Origin: Eutreptiella sp. 'Long Island Sound 2002'
Lineage: Eukaryota; Euglenozoa; Euglenophyceae; Eutreptiales; Eutreptiaceae
DNA length: 64,000 bases
Direction: 5' to 3'
NCBI GenBank assembly: GCA_964036045.1
Contig: OZ038382.1
Location: 87,963,795 to 88,027,794 of the forward strand
A program made the position numbers and the translations under genes. The notes below the pieces were generated by a model. That model was given only the letters and a program-made list of their open reading frames with translations, was not told the DNA's origin and did not search any database. Position 1 is the stretch's first letter. Every line of letters starts with the position of its first letter. This document shows, in pieces, positions 11,100 through 21,300 of this stretch.

Positions 11100-12374
11100 G
11101 TCAGAGTATGAAGAAATTCTCCAAAAAACCTCAGCACTGGTCTCGAACCCCGTGTCATTGACGGGCACCAGTGGTATGAAAACAATCAGTACCTCTTCTA
11201 CGAGGACCGAATTGTGGTGCCTGAGGCAGGACTGGATGGGTGCCTACAGTGGTCCCATCTCAGTTCTGGTCACACTGGTGCTAATCGCTCAGTGGACTTC
11301 TTCCGTGAGTGTTTCTACTCTAGTCTAGCCCTGACTGAACTGAGGTCTCGTATGCAGACCATTGTGGACGCTTGTGGCTGTCATGCCAGCAAGCAGAGCG
11401 ACAGTAGGGATAGGGGCCTGATCTCCAGCTTACCCATACCCTATTGTGCTAACTCTCTTCTCTAGGTGGCTTTCATCCACGGCCTACCACGCTTCGGCGG
11501 CTATGATAGTTGCCTAGTGGTCACCTGTGGCCTATCTCGCTTCACCCGTGTGTTCCCTTGCAATAAGAAAATCACAGGTGAGCAGACTGTGAAAATGCTG
11601 GTCGAACAATGGTTCAAACCCTATGGAGCACCTAAGCAGGTGCACTCTGATGAGGATGTACGCATCCGCAGTGACACTGGATGGTACAAACGAGTGCTAA
11701 ATGCCCTCAACGTGGAGGTAACCACAGGTGTGCCCTATACCCACACGTCTAACCCTCTCTGTGAGAGACAGAACCGTGTGGTGGAGCAAAACCTAAGAAT
11801 CCTGATGAAACAGGAGCGTACCAAGGACTGGGCACACCTAGTGCCCTGGGCAGTGCTGACCATGAACTCACAGCGGAGCTCCTCTACGGGTTCCACCCCC
11901 CACGAACTGTTCCATGGAGGACGATCTGCTGGGTTCTTCAAAACCCCTTTTCCTGGCGACTTCAAGATCCCCTTAGGAGATTGGCTGGAACACAAGCAGT
12001 CTCTGGCTAACCAGGCTGGGACTAACCTGAGACACATTCGTGACCGTGAACTGAGCCAACGGAACCGCCTACGGCGACCTGCCAGCTTCAAGGTTGGTGA
12101 TCTTGTTTTTGTACACCATTCACGCCTACCCTCCTGGCCACGTAACTGCCTACAGGACCCTTATTTTGGACCCTATCGTATCATCAGGATAGATGGATCC
12201 AGGATCCATGTCAGGTGCAGTCCACGTCTAGGTGGTGAACTCCTGTGTGCACCTAAACAGTTGAGGCACTATCACTCCCCTGACGATTTGTCTTGGGATG
12301 AGTGGCGCCTCAGCGACAGTGAACTCGAGCGTATAGACCTAGAGAACGCTGCCAGTCCAGGGGAGGCAGACTAA
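11100..12374 (+). pseudogene. B copy 1 integrase, first catalytic Asp absent
   Basis: The zinc domain (about 11240-11400) shows WSHLSSGHTGANRS and later DACGCHASKQ. A TAG at 11463-11465 follows, and is also present at the same place in copy 2. The core then reads VAFIHGLPRFGGY, where gypsy integrases normally have x-D-F at the VAF position, so the first Asp of the DDE triad is Ala in both copies. The second Asp (VHSDEDV) and the Glu (NPLCERQNR) are present. The C-terminal part with FKVGDLVFVHH and DPYFGPYRIIRI is the SH3-like domain. A TAA at 12372-12374 (Glu in copy 2) breaks the link to the chromodomain. Confidence 0.86.
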
Positions 12375-12383
12375 CTCGAAGAG

Positions 12384-12641
12384 ATGACTGCCGATGGGAT
12401 GGCAGTCGATGGTTACTACGTGGTTTCAGGTATTGCTCGCCACGAGTATAAACAGGGCTCGAAATTCGTAACCCTGTGGGATGGCTATGGGTTATCTGAG
12501 GCAACCTGGGAACCTATGTCGGCCTTCATACAACCAGACGGGAGTATCAACCCTATCTTCCGCACCTACCTCGTTGAGAACAACGAGGGGCAGCTCCTAA
12601 CCCGTGCTGAGACTATGTCCCAGCGTAAGAAGGGAAACTAA
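12384..12641 (+). pseudogene. B copy 1 chromodomain at the integrase C-terminus
   Basis: Same frame as the integrase after the TAA at 12372. YYVVSGIARHEYKQG, then FVTLWDGYGLSEATWEP, then a C-terminal helix, gives the chromodomain pattern: aromatic first strand, W-x-GY core and the TWE motif at the helix start. In chromoviruses this domain binds histone marks and directs integration. In copy 2 integrase and chromodomain form one uninterrupted 391-codon frame (43602-44777), so this break is private. Ends with TAA after a Lys/Arg-rich tail. Confidence 0.85.
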
Positions 12642-13604
12642 TTTCCCTACGTCAGTCTACTGACAGGTGCTGAGCACTGCACCGACCCTGTCTGTGCCCT
12701 GCAGACCCATGCCTCGTTGACCATGTGTTACATGGGGACTGCCCTATTGTAATGACCTTGGGGAGCCAACGAAGAACGGTGGCTTACTACACCAGGGGGG
12801 AATGACAAGCAAGGTGTTATGAGGCAAGGTGTGTCTTCCCTCTTTGGGGACAGGCGAGCCCACCGTTAGGACCCCTGACTGGTCCAGACCCATGGGGGTC
12901 TACCCTTCCTTACAGGGTTTACCATACCCCTATGTGTGCTACGTATGTCTGTGTGTGTCTCACCTCTCTCCCCGGCGTTGCTCCCGGAGACCGGGCTTCA
13001 CTGACGTCCTGATCAGGTACTATTACCACTCCTATGGCGCCCAATTTCTGTGCTGGCGCCTATCCTTGGGGAAAGGCGGCAAAGGCCCTACCTACTAGAG
13101 GGGAGGGGTGGTCAAGTGTGCTAAGGGCATACAAAACGCCCATTTTTGGTAAGGGCCAAAAGCTAACGCACTCCCCTGCCCACGAGGAAAAGCACGCGGG
13201 ACAGGAGACACCACTACACTACACTCACTACCGCCAGCACCGGCCTTCGAAGGCAGGGTGAGCACTCATCACTTGCACTCAACCCCTGCCAGGCCTGCTG
13301 ACCCTAACCCCTACACACGCTACTTGGTGTTGCTGTCAATGATGTCTCGGGACCTAATGACCCTCCTGTGAAGAAGACAAGAGAACACAGCGCTGCTGAG
13401 CAACTGTGGCCTAACAGGGATGTCACAACACGTTTCCCCGCTAGGGCTTGGAGGGAAGGGGTGCTCTTGTTGCGTGCACAGCGCGGATGTCGATGAAGTC
13501 GAACTGCCCACGCCACTCCTGGCTGAGGTGCAGTCAATTGATTGTGTGACCAGCGCCCCTGTTTTGCTGGGCCAGAAAAATGGGTAGCCGCCGAAGGCAG
13601 CTGC
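12642..13604 (+). other. B copy 1 3' noncoding region, left half
   Basis: No domain-bearing frame. It aligns in reverse to 42405-43601 of copy 2, which is somewhat longer. The region is split at 13604/13605 by insertion of element E and resumes at 28821. Confidence 0.75.
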
Positions 13605-13615
13605 ACTGGCTCAGC

Positions 13616-13643
13616 TAGCACTACACAATCCCCATATATGGGC
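13616..13643 (+). repeat. Left inverted terminal repeat of E
   Basis: Begins tagcactacacaatcc and ends catatatgggc. It pairs with the reverse complement of 28745-28772 with two mismatches by eye. Confidence 0.83.
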
Positions 13644-14055
13644 CAACTCCTTAAAACCGGTTTGTTTTCTCTGTTTTCTGCTCTTTTGGTGCCCTTTGCT
13701 ACCTTTCATTGAAACGGGCACCCTCAAAATATACACAAAAATGGTATTATACATGAAAAATGAAATTTTTGACCTCAAATACCCCCTCCATGGGGTTTGA
13801 ACCCACACTCTACCAACCTTAGAGTTGTGTTTTTCCTCTAAGCTACGACCTGTCGTCGACGATCTCAGAGAAAACCGTAGTATAATAAAAAATTTGGAAA
13901 ATCAGTACTCCTTACATGCTCCAACCACTATTAACCTCCCATGCTCTTAAAACCGGTCACGCGCTCACTGAGTTGTTCAACTAGTGATTTGCTGTACCCA
14001 GAGCTTTGATTTCTGATGCAATCCAAAATGTTTTAAGGATATAAATTTTAACAAA
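13644..14055 (+). other. E 5' noncoding leader
   Basis: AT-richer stretch between the inverted repeat and the first ORF. No coding potential seen. Read on the minus strand, 13788-13815 contains a Pol III B-box-like ggttcaaaccc, but no tRNA fold could be built around it. Confidence 0.5.
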
Positions 14056-14982
14056 ATGACAGAAGAAAATGAGACACTGGATTTTCACGAGTTCTTGCTG
14101 AAATTGCCGGATTCGGCGTGGAACCTGAGTTCTGAGTCGTTGGAACATGCAGCACAGTTGGCAAAGGAAGGCGCAATGAGTGGTCTCAGTCCTTGGCAGG
14201 CAGCGTCACTGTATTCCAAACTTACAGGAAAGAAAACACTGGCCACTGTCAAAGACACGATGGCCTTGGTTCGTGATGCCTTACTCACCTTAAAGGGCGA
14301 CGACATTGGCAGAACAGGAACGTCGTCGCATCGCGAAGACGTCTTCTTGGCATGCGAAACTTTGAGCGGTCCCAAGGACCACGCTGGCCCCGCGTCGGAC
14401 AAGGAGTCCACGTTCGTGTGGCGCGATGAGGTTCTGTCGCTTCCTTCACGCTTGTCTGCACTCCTGGAAGAGCGAAAGGTTTTGCAAGACGAGTTTCGCA
14501 GAAAAAGGATGTTGAAGCACCTTCCAGTGTTCGACGAGTTCCATAGGGCAGCTGTCAATAACGCGCCAACGCACAAACATCCAGCGGACGCAGAGAAGCG
14601 TCGTTGGGAACAACAGGTAAAAGACGCCATGCGAGTCCTGGGAGTAGTCTTAACACGCGAAGATGACACAACGGTAGCTCCGGAAGCACCTGTTTCATTG
14701 GTACTATGTGAACATTTGTTTGCAATGTTGGGTGCGTTGGACTACAGCATCCAAAGCTCCCGGCGAGTGGCAGTAGATAAACGGTTTGAACAACCTGCGA
14801 TTGCACCAGAGTTACTCTCGAAGGATGACATGTCACTACTTCAGTCGCGCAACAAATTACAAAAAGACCTGAGAGGCACGCGTTTCTCCCCTTACTCGCA
14901 TCGTAGTTCTCTCCGTTCGTTTTCAACACGAGGTCGTTTTGATCCACGGAGATCTGGCAAAGGAGGCAAAGGCAAAGGTTAG
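14056..14982 (+). CDS. E ORF1, putative Gag of the DIRS-like element
   Basis: An uninterrupted 308-codon frame starting at ATG 14056, preceded by an A-rich context. I do not recognise a family by sequence. Position (first ORF, directly before RT) and composition (helical middle, basic Arg/Ser-rich C-terminus ending RRSGKGGKGKG) fit the Gag-like ORF1 of DIRS-group elements, which lacks zinc knuckles in many cases. Ends with TAG at 14980. The next ORF begins about 40 bases downstream. The intact frame agrees with E being younger than B. Confidence 0.7.
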   Translation: MTEENETLDFHEFLLKLPDSAWNLSSESLEHAAQLAKEGAMSGLSPWQAASLYSKLTGKKTLATVKDTMALVRDALLTLKGDDIGRTGTSSHREDVFLACETLSGPKDHAGPASDKESTFVWRDEVLSLPSRLSALLEERKVLQDEFRRKRMLKHLPVFDEFHRAAVNNAPTHKHPADAEKRRWEQQVKDAMRVLGVVLTREDDTTVAPEAPVSLVLCEHLFAMLGALDYSIQSSRRVAVDKRFEQPAIAPELLSKDDMSLLQSRNKLQKDLRGTRFSPYSHRSSLRSFSTRGRFDPRRSGKGGKGKG

Positions 14983-15022
14983 GGTTTCACCCAAAGATTT
15001 GTGCCACGTAACGACAAGTTAG

Positions 15023-16322
15023 ATGAACGACCACAGCAGTAGCTTGACTGTAGAGGATTTATTGGCGCCAGCCGTGTGCGTGCCACCGCCGATCCATCCC
15101 CACATGCCACTCTCTTTGCGCTGTCGTGCACAATTGCATGAATGGGAAGCGTTGAAGGACGCATACGCGGCGTCAGTGATTCGCAATGGGCTGCAGCTTG
15201 ATTGGGTTGACGGTTTTGATCCGGATCGGCCAACCGACGACTTCCGTCCTCGTTCTTCCCACGCAGAGGTAATCGACCCTGAATTGGTAAAACACGTGTT
15301 GGATGCAGTGCAACAGGGTTGCATGGAACGCGTCGAGCGAGAAGACATCAAGTGTTGTGCAAGTATGTTCGCAGTGGACAAAGCGTCAGACGAGGCACAT
15401 CCTGAGGGAGGCCGTCGACCTATCACCAATTTGAAGAACGTGAACCAGTTTGTACAGACCACCCATTTTCGTTTGGTCACTCTGTGGGGCATTTTACCGT
15501 TCTTGAGACCCGGTCAGTATGCTTGCAAAATTGACTTGAAAAGTGCTTATTTTCACATGGGTATCCATCCGCGGGATCGACCTTATTTGGGGGTCTACGT
15601 CGACGGTGAATTTTACAGGTGGTGCGTTTTGCCGTTTGGATTAAACGTTGCACCACGGGAATGGCAACGCCTCATGCAACCAATTTTAAATGCCGTGCGC
15701 GATCGCGGAGCACTCGTTTGGGTCTACTTGGACGATTGGCTCATCATTGGCAATACTTACCGTGAATGTCTGGAACACACACGTTTTTTGGTACAACTTT
15801 TGCATCGGTTGGGTATATTGGTCAATGTCCCAAAATCATGTTTGGAGCCGTCTCAAGAAATTATAATGCTTGGTTTTATGCTAAACTTCAGGGGAGGATT
15901 CGTCGCGGTACCTCCAAAGCGCCTACAAGCAATTTTTCGGGACGTGAACAGACTGGCACACAGTCACACACCATCAGTGAGGCGATGCGCCTCCGTTCTT
16001 GGAAGAATCCGTTCCTTGTTGTTCGCCATGCCCCATATCCGACTCCTCAGCGACGCCCTGGCGGTGCACGTGGCGGTGGCAGTCCAGGCTGGCTGGGAGG
16101 CAGACGTGGCGCTCCCGGAGAGCGTGTCACGTCAGTTGATGGATCTGGCGGACGAGTTACACCAGTGGAAGGGACGCACCTTCGTAGTTTTCATGGGTCA
16201 CGTCAGGGACATGTACTCGGACGCGTCAGATCTGGCGTGGGGCGGGGTCCTTCAAGGGAATGCCCAAGCAGCGTTCGGTTGGTTCCTGAATCGAGAGGAA
16301 CACATAAACGTCAAAGAGTTCA
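15023..16322 (+). CDS. E reverse transcriptase and first half of RNase H (split by C)
   Basis: The RT palm has RRPITNLKNVNQFV, YACKIDLKSAYFHMGI and VLPFGLNVAPREWQ, and an intact catalytic box YLDD at 15725-15736 (residue 235) followed by WLIIG. The YLDDWL form and the RPITNLKNVN block are typical of DIRS-group RTs. RNase H begins at MYSDASDLAWGG near 16209 and the next catalytic region HINVKE at 16301-16318. At 16322 the frame is interrupted by element C. Past its right target duplicate the same frame resumes at 27056 without loss. The frame itself carries no lesion other than the insertion. Confidence 0.9.
16318..16322. repeat. Left target-site duplication of C (gttca)
   Basis: Exact match to 27051-27055. 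Both lie in the RNase H codons of E, so the interrupted frame can be followed across the insertion. Confidence 0.92.
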
Positions 16323-16854
16323 TGAAAGTGCTGCCCTGGGTCGTTGTGGGTGCCGGAGGGCTCGGGGCCGGCAAGACCAGTGGGGCAGGCACGCGAGGAG
16401 TCTCCCTGGATGTTGTTATTGGGGGTAGAACCGGATACTCGGACACCAACAGAGGCGAGAGCAGCGACAACAGAAGCAAGGTCCATGCTGATTGTGGTCC
16501 GGCAGAAAATCCCAGTCTATGATGAAAATTGCGGGGAATTATTCTAAATACATCTGAGTGTCCAAAACTGTCTGAAAAGATTTAAATAATCCAATTATGT
16601 AAAAAAGTTTGGCCGATCTGGCCCGCGAGCGCGCGTCAGCGGCAAATGGCGATTCCAGCTAAAATAGCGGAACGCGGCGCATTTACGGGAAATGGACCGC
16701 GGAATCAAATCCGGCATATCAGAAATATATAGGAAATATCCTGTGACTGAGCTGCGAGGCGGCGATTCCGCCGAAGCAAAGAAAATGACCAAAATGTAGC
16801 CAATCTGGGCAGAATGTCTGAAAATCTGAGCAGATGGGGCTAGCCGCACTTACA
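16323..16854 (-). repeat. 3' LTR of C
   Basis: 532 bp, starting tgaaagtgctg and ending gccgcacttaca in plus-strand reading. It matches 26519-27050 with six substitutions by eye and no indel. Confidence 0.95.
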
Positions 16855-16864
16855 CTCCCCCTCC
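16855..16864 (-). promoter_or_regulatory. Polypurine tract of C
   Basis: On the minus strand the ten bases ggagggggag lie directly before the 3' LTR, where plus-strand DNA synthesis is primed in LTR retrotransposons. Confidence 0.82.
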
Positions 16865-18462
16865 AAAAACACACTGGGGTGTGTCGCTACGTCAACGAAG
16901 AACGTAGTGCGGGTAAGTCCCAGAAAAACATAGAAATGTAGCCTCGATGGGGCGAAATCTGCTTGATCTGACCTGATTTGGACTGAATTGGCACTGAATC
17001 AGGCTGGATGAACCTGAAATGAGACAGAATGAGAAGTGACGAACAGTCCTCCGTGTAGTAAAACATTAGGTCAAGGGCTAAAAAGCATGTAAACGTATCG
17101 AGAATCAATACCAAACCATGCATTGGTTGAGAATGAGGTAGATTATTGATGGATTGAGTGGGGGGATCAAGAATTGGAGTGACATCTCAGCGCTCTGGCA
17201 CAGTTTCGCTGTCGCGGGCACGCTACGGTGTCCTCGCCGAACTCTACATCGTGTTATCCCGCTTTTGTCGTTCTGAAAGTACAGCATGTGGCTCAGATTT
17301 GGCGCATCTGGTGGATGATCACAAGATTCAGCAAAATGAGAATGAATTTGGGCAGAGATGAAGGAGATTAAACAATCACGGAGAGGTAAAACAATTACAA
17401 ATGTTGTCTACAGACCCTATGTGCACCACAGAAGGTAAAGATGTTTTTCTGTGCACATCGATCTAAACAGATCTTTGAGGAATGAGAGGAGATGACAAGG
17501 AAATCAATCTAAATTGTCCTAAAGTCAGCAAATTCCCTGAGATGAAGGTGAAATGAAGCGGAATGTCTAGCACTGAAACTACTAACACCTTCGTTTAGAC
17601 TAAAGTTAATATATATTGTCGTTTATTCAGCTCAATTGTGCTTTCCGGCACGTTGGTTCGCGAGCATCTAACAGATTCTATGAAAATGTGGATCATGTGA
17701 TGATGCATCATGATGGGACATGCTGGCCCTGGATCCTTGGCATGTAACGCGCCGAAGGTTCGCTGAAGGCGCTTTACTGACAGTATATAACTGAGAGACA
17801 CCAAATTTACAGTGGCGGTGGTGTCAATCGACTTGAACAAGGCCAATCTTTCGAATTAGTCCCACAAGACACTTGGATTCACCATTTTCGACAGTTTCAG
17901 GTCGGATTAAGCTCACATTGGCGTGTGCCAAAAATACAACGAAGCTTACGGACTTCAGAGGTTGCTTTTAGAAGTCCCTAGAGCTCCTATCTGAAGGTTG
18001 TCTGAACAATTGACGTCTGGGTTTCGTACAACAGTGGCAGAATGATGGACAAACCTGAGGAATTCAAGGTAATTTTGAGGATCCTGGATCTGAATCTGGA
18101 CTTTGGCGTCAGCATCACAGCAAATGAAGGTAAGATCTGAGTTCCTGGCGTCGCATCTGGTGCAGCCAGTACTACAGGGGATACCTGTAGGGGTGAATGT
18201 CGCTGGCCAGCGTTTTAATTATGTACATTTGCTTCCATCTGCACGAGTAGCCAAATTCCAAAGATGCACAGACCAACAGAGACAAGATTACCCCGAATCT
18301 GCCTGAATTAAGCCTGAGTTTGGTTTTTTCTGAACACGGCAGCACACTCCGTCAGCGTATCTACGCCTTGTCTACCGAACGGAGACCAAAGAAAAGTCCA
18401 CATCATGACATAAACAGAAAGAATGAACCGTGGATTGAGCAGAATGTGGTAGGATGGCTTCC
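16865..18462 (-). other. C 3' noncoding region
   Basis: About 1.6 kb between the pol stop and the polypurine tract. AT-rich, with no frame showing a known domain on either strand and no clear repeats. Confidence 0.65.
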
Positions 18463-20733
18463 TCAATTCGGCCAAGCACGAATACATGTGACCACCAACC
18501 TGTCTGGCCTTGCCCTCGTACGGCTTGGGCGCTGCAAATCAGCGGCCGAACTCGAAGCTTGGTCCTCATTTGGCTCCTGGGCTGGCCTGACCACAGGAGG
18601 GGGGATCGACGGATCAGCCCTGGAATGTGGCTGCTGAGGGCCGTAAAACGCTGGATCTCGATTCACCACAGGTCGTTTTCCGTCGCTCTCCACTTGTCTG
18701 TCTGGTTTCGACAAACAGTCTGTCAGGAGTACTCCAATTTCGGGGTGCTTCTTCAGGAAGTCGATGAACCCCTTGGTGTATCCATGGACAAAAGATTGGG
18801 CTGGTTCCCAGTTGTTGTGACTGGAATCAAAGCCCCTCCACTCACACAGAAATTCCCATTCGCCCTTGGCGTCACGTCTTGCTTCAACAATCCTCTTGAG
18901 TTCGTACTTTCCCCCTTCGATGACCCGATCAGACAAGTGTTTCGCAGTCCAAAAAAGGGGTTTAACCCGATCCTTGGGGGAGGGGATCTCTCTCTTGAGG
19001 CGATCGCCCGAAACGTCAATTTCCCTGCTGACATCCACACGAATCCTCCACCTGTTCTCACCAAGACGCGCTGTAACAGCGAATGGCCCCTCCCACAAGG
19101 GAAGAAGCTTGTCATTTCCGTCCAGGGTGGTTTCGGATTTTCGAAGCCAAACTCGATCATCGACTTCAAAATTGTCGGGGTTTTTTCGACCTTGATTTTG
19201 AACCCAAAGCCAGTCAGCTTGATCCTTCTCGATTAATTTCGACACAGATTTATCTGCTCGTTGGACCTCGTCCAAAAACAGCGAAGCATCCTTACAGGGG
19301 CGAGGATTATTCAACGGCATGTTCCACCAACACTTCTTTCGTCCAAAGACAATTTCATTTGGAGAAAGGCCATGATACAAAGGCGTGTTGTGGTAACGGC
19401 GAAGCAATGCGAAGAGAACTTCCATCCAATGGAAATCCTTTTCACTCGCGAGCTCCTTACGAAGCATATTAATTATAGAGCGGCCGGCTCTTTCGCCAGG
19501 CAGCGCTCGATGCGAGTGGATTTCACATCGGAGGTGGTGGATTCCAAGGCGAGCACATAATTCTCTCCACCATTCGGAGGTGTACTCTTTGCCTGAATCC
19601 GTCACCACCTCGGATGGGACGTCCCAGCCTCCCATCCAGGTCTGCGCACACCATTTGGCGGCAGCCTTGCCAGTCATCGACTCGATGTTGCAAGGCAACA
19701 CCTGCATGTAGCCGGAATGACGGCACTGAATAAGGAGCACTCCATTGACCTTTTTGTTGGTCCAATGGCACTCTTCGTCATCGAGTTCACCGAGATAGAA
19801 GAAATCACTGGTGACTCTGTTAAAGAGGCGCTCCGGAATAGGATGAGGCCTCAGATGGCCGTGCTTCTTCGCGCTGGGAGGCGTCGAGACAGCACATTGG
19901 GCGCATCCGGCAGCTACCTTCATGCAGTGAGTGTATAGCCGTGAGCCAAACAACCTATGTTTAATCATCGACCACAGTCGACGGCCATGTGCGTGGGGGG
20001 ACTCCCATTTGTGCCACCAGTTTAACACTAGGGGGGCTAGGGCGTCTGGCACACACAATTTACCCTCCATCCACAGCTTCCCCCCATCCAACGAGTACTC
20101 CGCAAAAATCCCATCCCTGTGAGCATCTTTGGATTTGAGATTTCCAAAGACCTCTTTAAACATGGGATCCTGCAGGTAATCGGACGTCCAGTCACGGATG
20201 ATCAGGGAATCTTTCGGCAGGGGTGGAGTTTTGGCCGGATCTCGACGCTTAATGCCTTGGATCAACCGAAATCGACTTACTCGTCGGGTATAATCAAACC
20301 GTTTCACACTCCCTGAGGAGGGATCGGTGACTTTTTCCACGACTTTCAGTGTTTTGGTGCAGATCTCATGGGCATGCGCCGGATCTGAGATGGCCGTGAT
20401 GTCGTGACACGGCAATGCGTGCTGTTTAACAGCGCACTGCATGCATGCACGTCGAATGAGTTTCTTTTCTTCCTGATCCCATTCGATGATGACATGGCGG
20501 TCCTGCTCCGTACCATGGATGTTGGTACTTTGCAGCCCCTCTGAGGCGGGGTAAGCCCATCGGCTCAGAGCATCCGCTACCGTGTTGTGTTTTCCAGGCA
20601 AATACGACACATGGAGGTCAAACAGACTGAGAAATTCGTGCCATCTGGCCCGTCGACCAGCTGGGCTCGCGACAGTATCAATGTGTTCGGTTGCCCAATA
20701 CTCCAGAGATCGATGATCCGTCAGGACCTCGAT
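18463..20733 (-). CDS. C Pol: RNase H tail, integrase and chromodomain
   Basis: Long open frame (715 codons from the Met at 20610). It opens with the RNase H tail (YLPGKHNTVADALSRW). The integrase zinc domain is at residues 200-240 (WWHKWESPHAHG then GCAQC). The DDE core has D269 (VTSDFFYLG), D338 (VVTDSGKEYT) and E373 (PGERAGRS), spaced D-68-D-34-E. An SH3-like part (FEVDDRVWLRK) precedes a clear chromodomain at about 567-622 (YELKRIVEARR, FLCEWRGFD, NNWEP). A Pro/Ser-rich tail follows. It lies in the RNase H frame but is cut from it by TGA at 20734-20736. All integrase catalytic residues are present. Confidence 0.93.
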   Translation of the reverse strand: MEVLTDHRSLEYWATEHIDTVASPAGRRARWHEFLSLFDLHVSYLPGKHNTVADALSRWAYPASEGLQSTNIHGTEQDRHVIIEWDQEEKKLIRRACMQCAVKQHALPCHDITAISDPAHAHEICTKTLKVVEKVTDPSSGSVKRFDYTRRVSRFRLIQGIKRRDPAKTPPLPKDSLIIRDWTSDYLQDPMFKEVFGNLKSKDAHRDGIFAEYSLDGGKLWMEGKLCVPDALAPLVLNWWHKWESPHAHGRRLWSMIKHRLFGSRLYTHCMKVAAGCAQCAVSTPPSAKKHGHLRPHPIPERLFNRVTSDFFYLGELDDEECHWTNKKVNGVLLIQCRHSGYMQVLPCNIESMTGKAAAKWCAQTWMGGWDVPSEVVTDSGKEYTSEWWRELCARLGIHHLRCEIHSHRALPGERAGRSIINMLRKELASEKDFHWMEVLFALLRRYHNTPLYHGLSPNEIVFGRKKCWWNMPLNNPRPCKDASLFLDEVQRADKSVSKLIEKDQADWLWVQNQGRKNPDNFEVDDRVWLRKSETTLDGNDKLLPLWEGPFAVTARLGENRWRIRVDVSREIDVSGDRLKREIPSPKDRVKPLFWTAKHLSDRVIEGGKYELKRIVEARRDAKGEWEFLCEWRGFDSSHNNWEPAQSFVHGYTKGFIDFLKKHPEIGVLLTDCLSKPDRQVESDGKRPVVNRDPAFYGPQQPHSRADPSIPPPVVRPAQEPNEDQASSSAADLQRPSRTRARPDRLVVTCIRAWPN

Positions 20734-21300
20734 TCAATTGGTGCCAACCCACGATTGGTACTTTTTTAAAGCACAGATTATGGCGTAAGTCTCTTGCTCA
20801 CGCGGCGACCATTGCATTTGGCGTGGGGCTAGCTTCCGAGACCAAAATGCAAGAGGGTAATGATCGCCGGTGGCTTCATCAACCTGTTCAAGGGCAGCTC
20901 CGATCGCGTACCTAGAAGCGTCGGTTCTAATGTAGAAGGGTCGGTCAAATTGGGGCACATGCAACGTGGCGACTTCGCAGAGGGCTGCCTTCAAGTGATG
21001 GAAGGCCTCCTCGCACTCGTCAGTCCACTTGACACGAACCTTTGAACCTGCCTTGCCCGCATCTCTCCCTACCTTCAATAATTCAGTCAGGGGGGCAGCA
21101 AATTTGGCATAATTCGGCACAAAAGTGTGGTAAAAATTGCAACAACCCAGGAATCCTCTCAACTCCGTGATCGTCTCAGGGCGCTTCCAATTCTGAATAG
21201 CGACGAGCTTCCCTGGACTGGGTCGTCGGGTGCCATTCTCTAGGAGGGACCACAAAATTCGACTGATTTTAAAAATAATTTTCCCTTCTTTGGCCCACAA
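20734..21300 (-). pseudogene. C Pol: end of RT and RNase H
   Basis: The start overlaps the RT frame, with a 1-base indel near 21245-21250 (TGTGG/TCC region). It contains the RT thumb (ELRGFLGCCNFYHTFVPNYA) and RNase H with RPFYIRTDASRYAIGAALEQ and SPREQETYAIICALKKY. It stops at TGA 20734-20736 directly before a segment that reads IEVLTDHRSLEYW in the same frame, so one nonsense change separates it from the integrase frame. Confidence 0.87.

Noticed and set aside
13788-13860. tRNA-like sequence on the minus strand with a B-box ggttcaaaccc and an A-box-like tagcttagagg
   Set aside because: Acceptor and anticodon stems do not pair; at most a tRNA-derived remnant.
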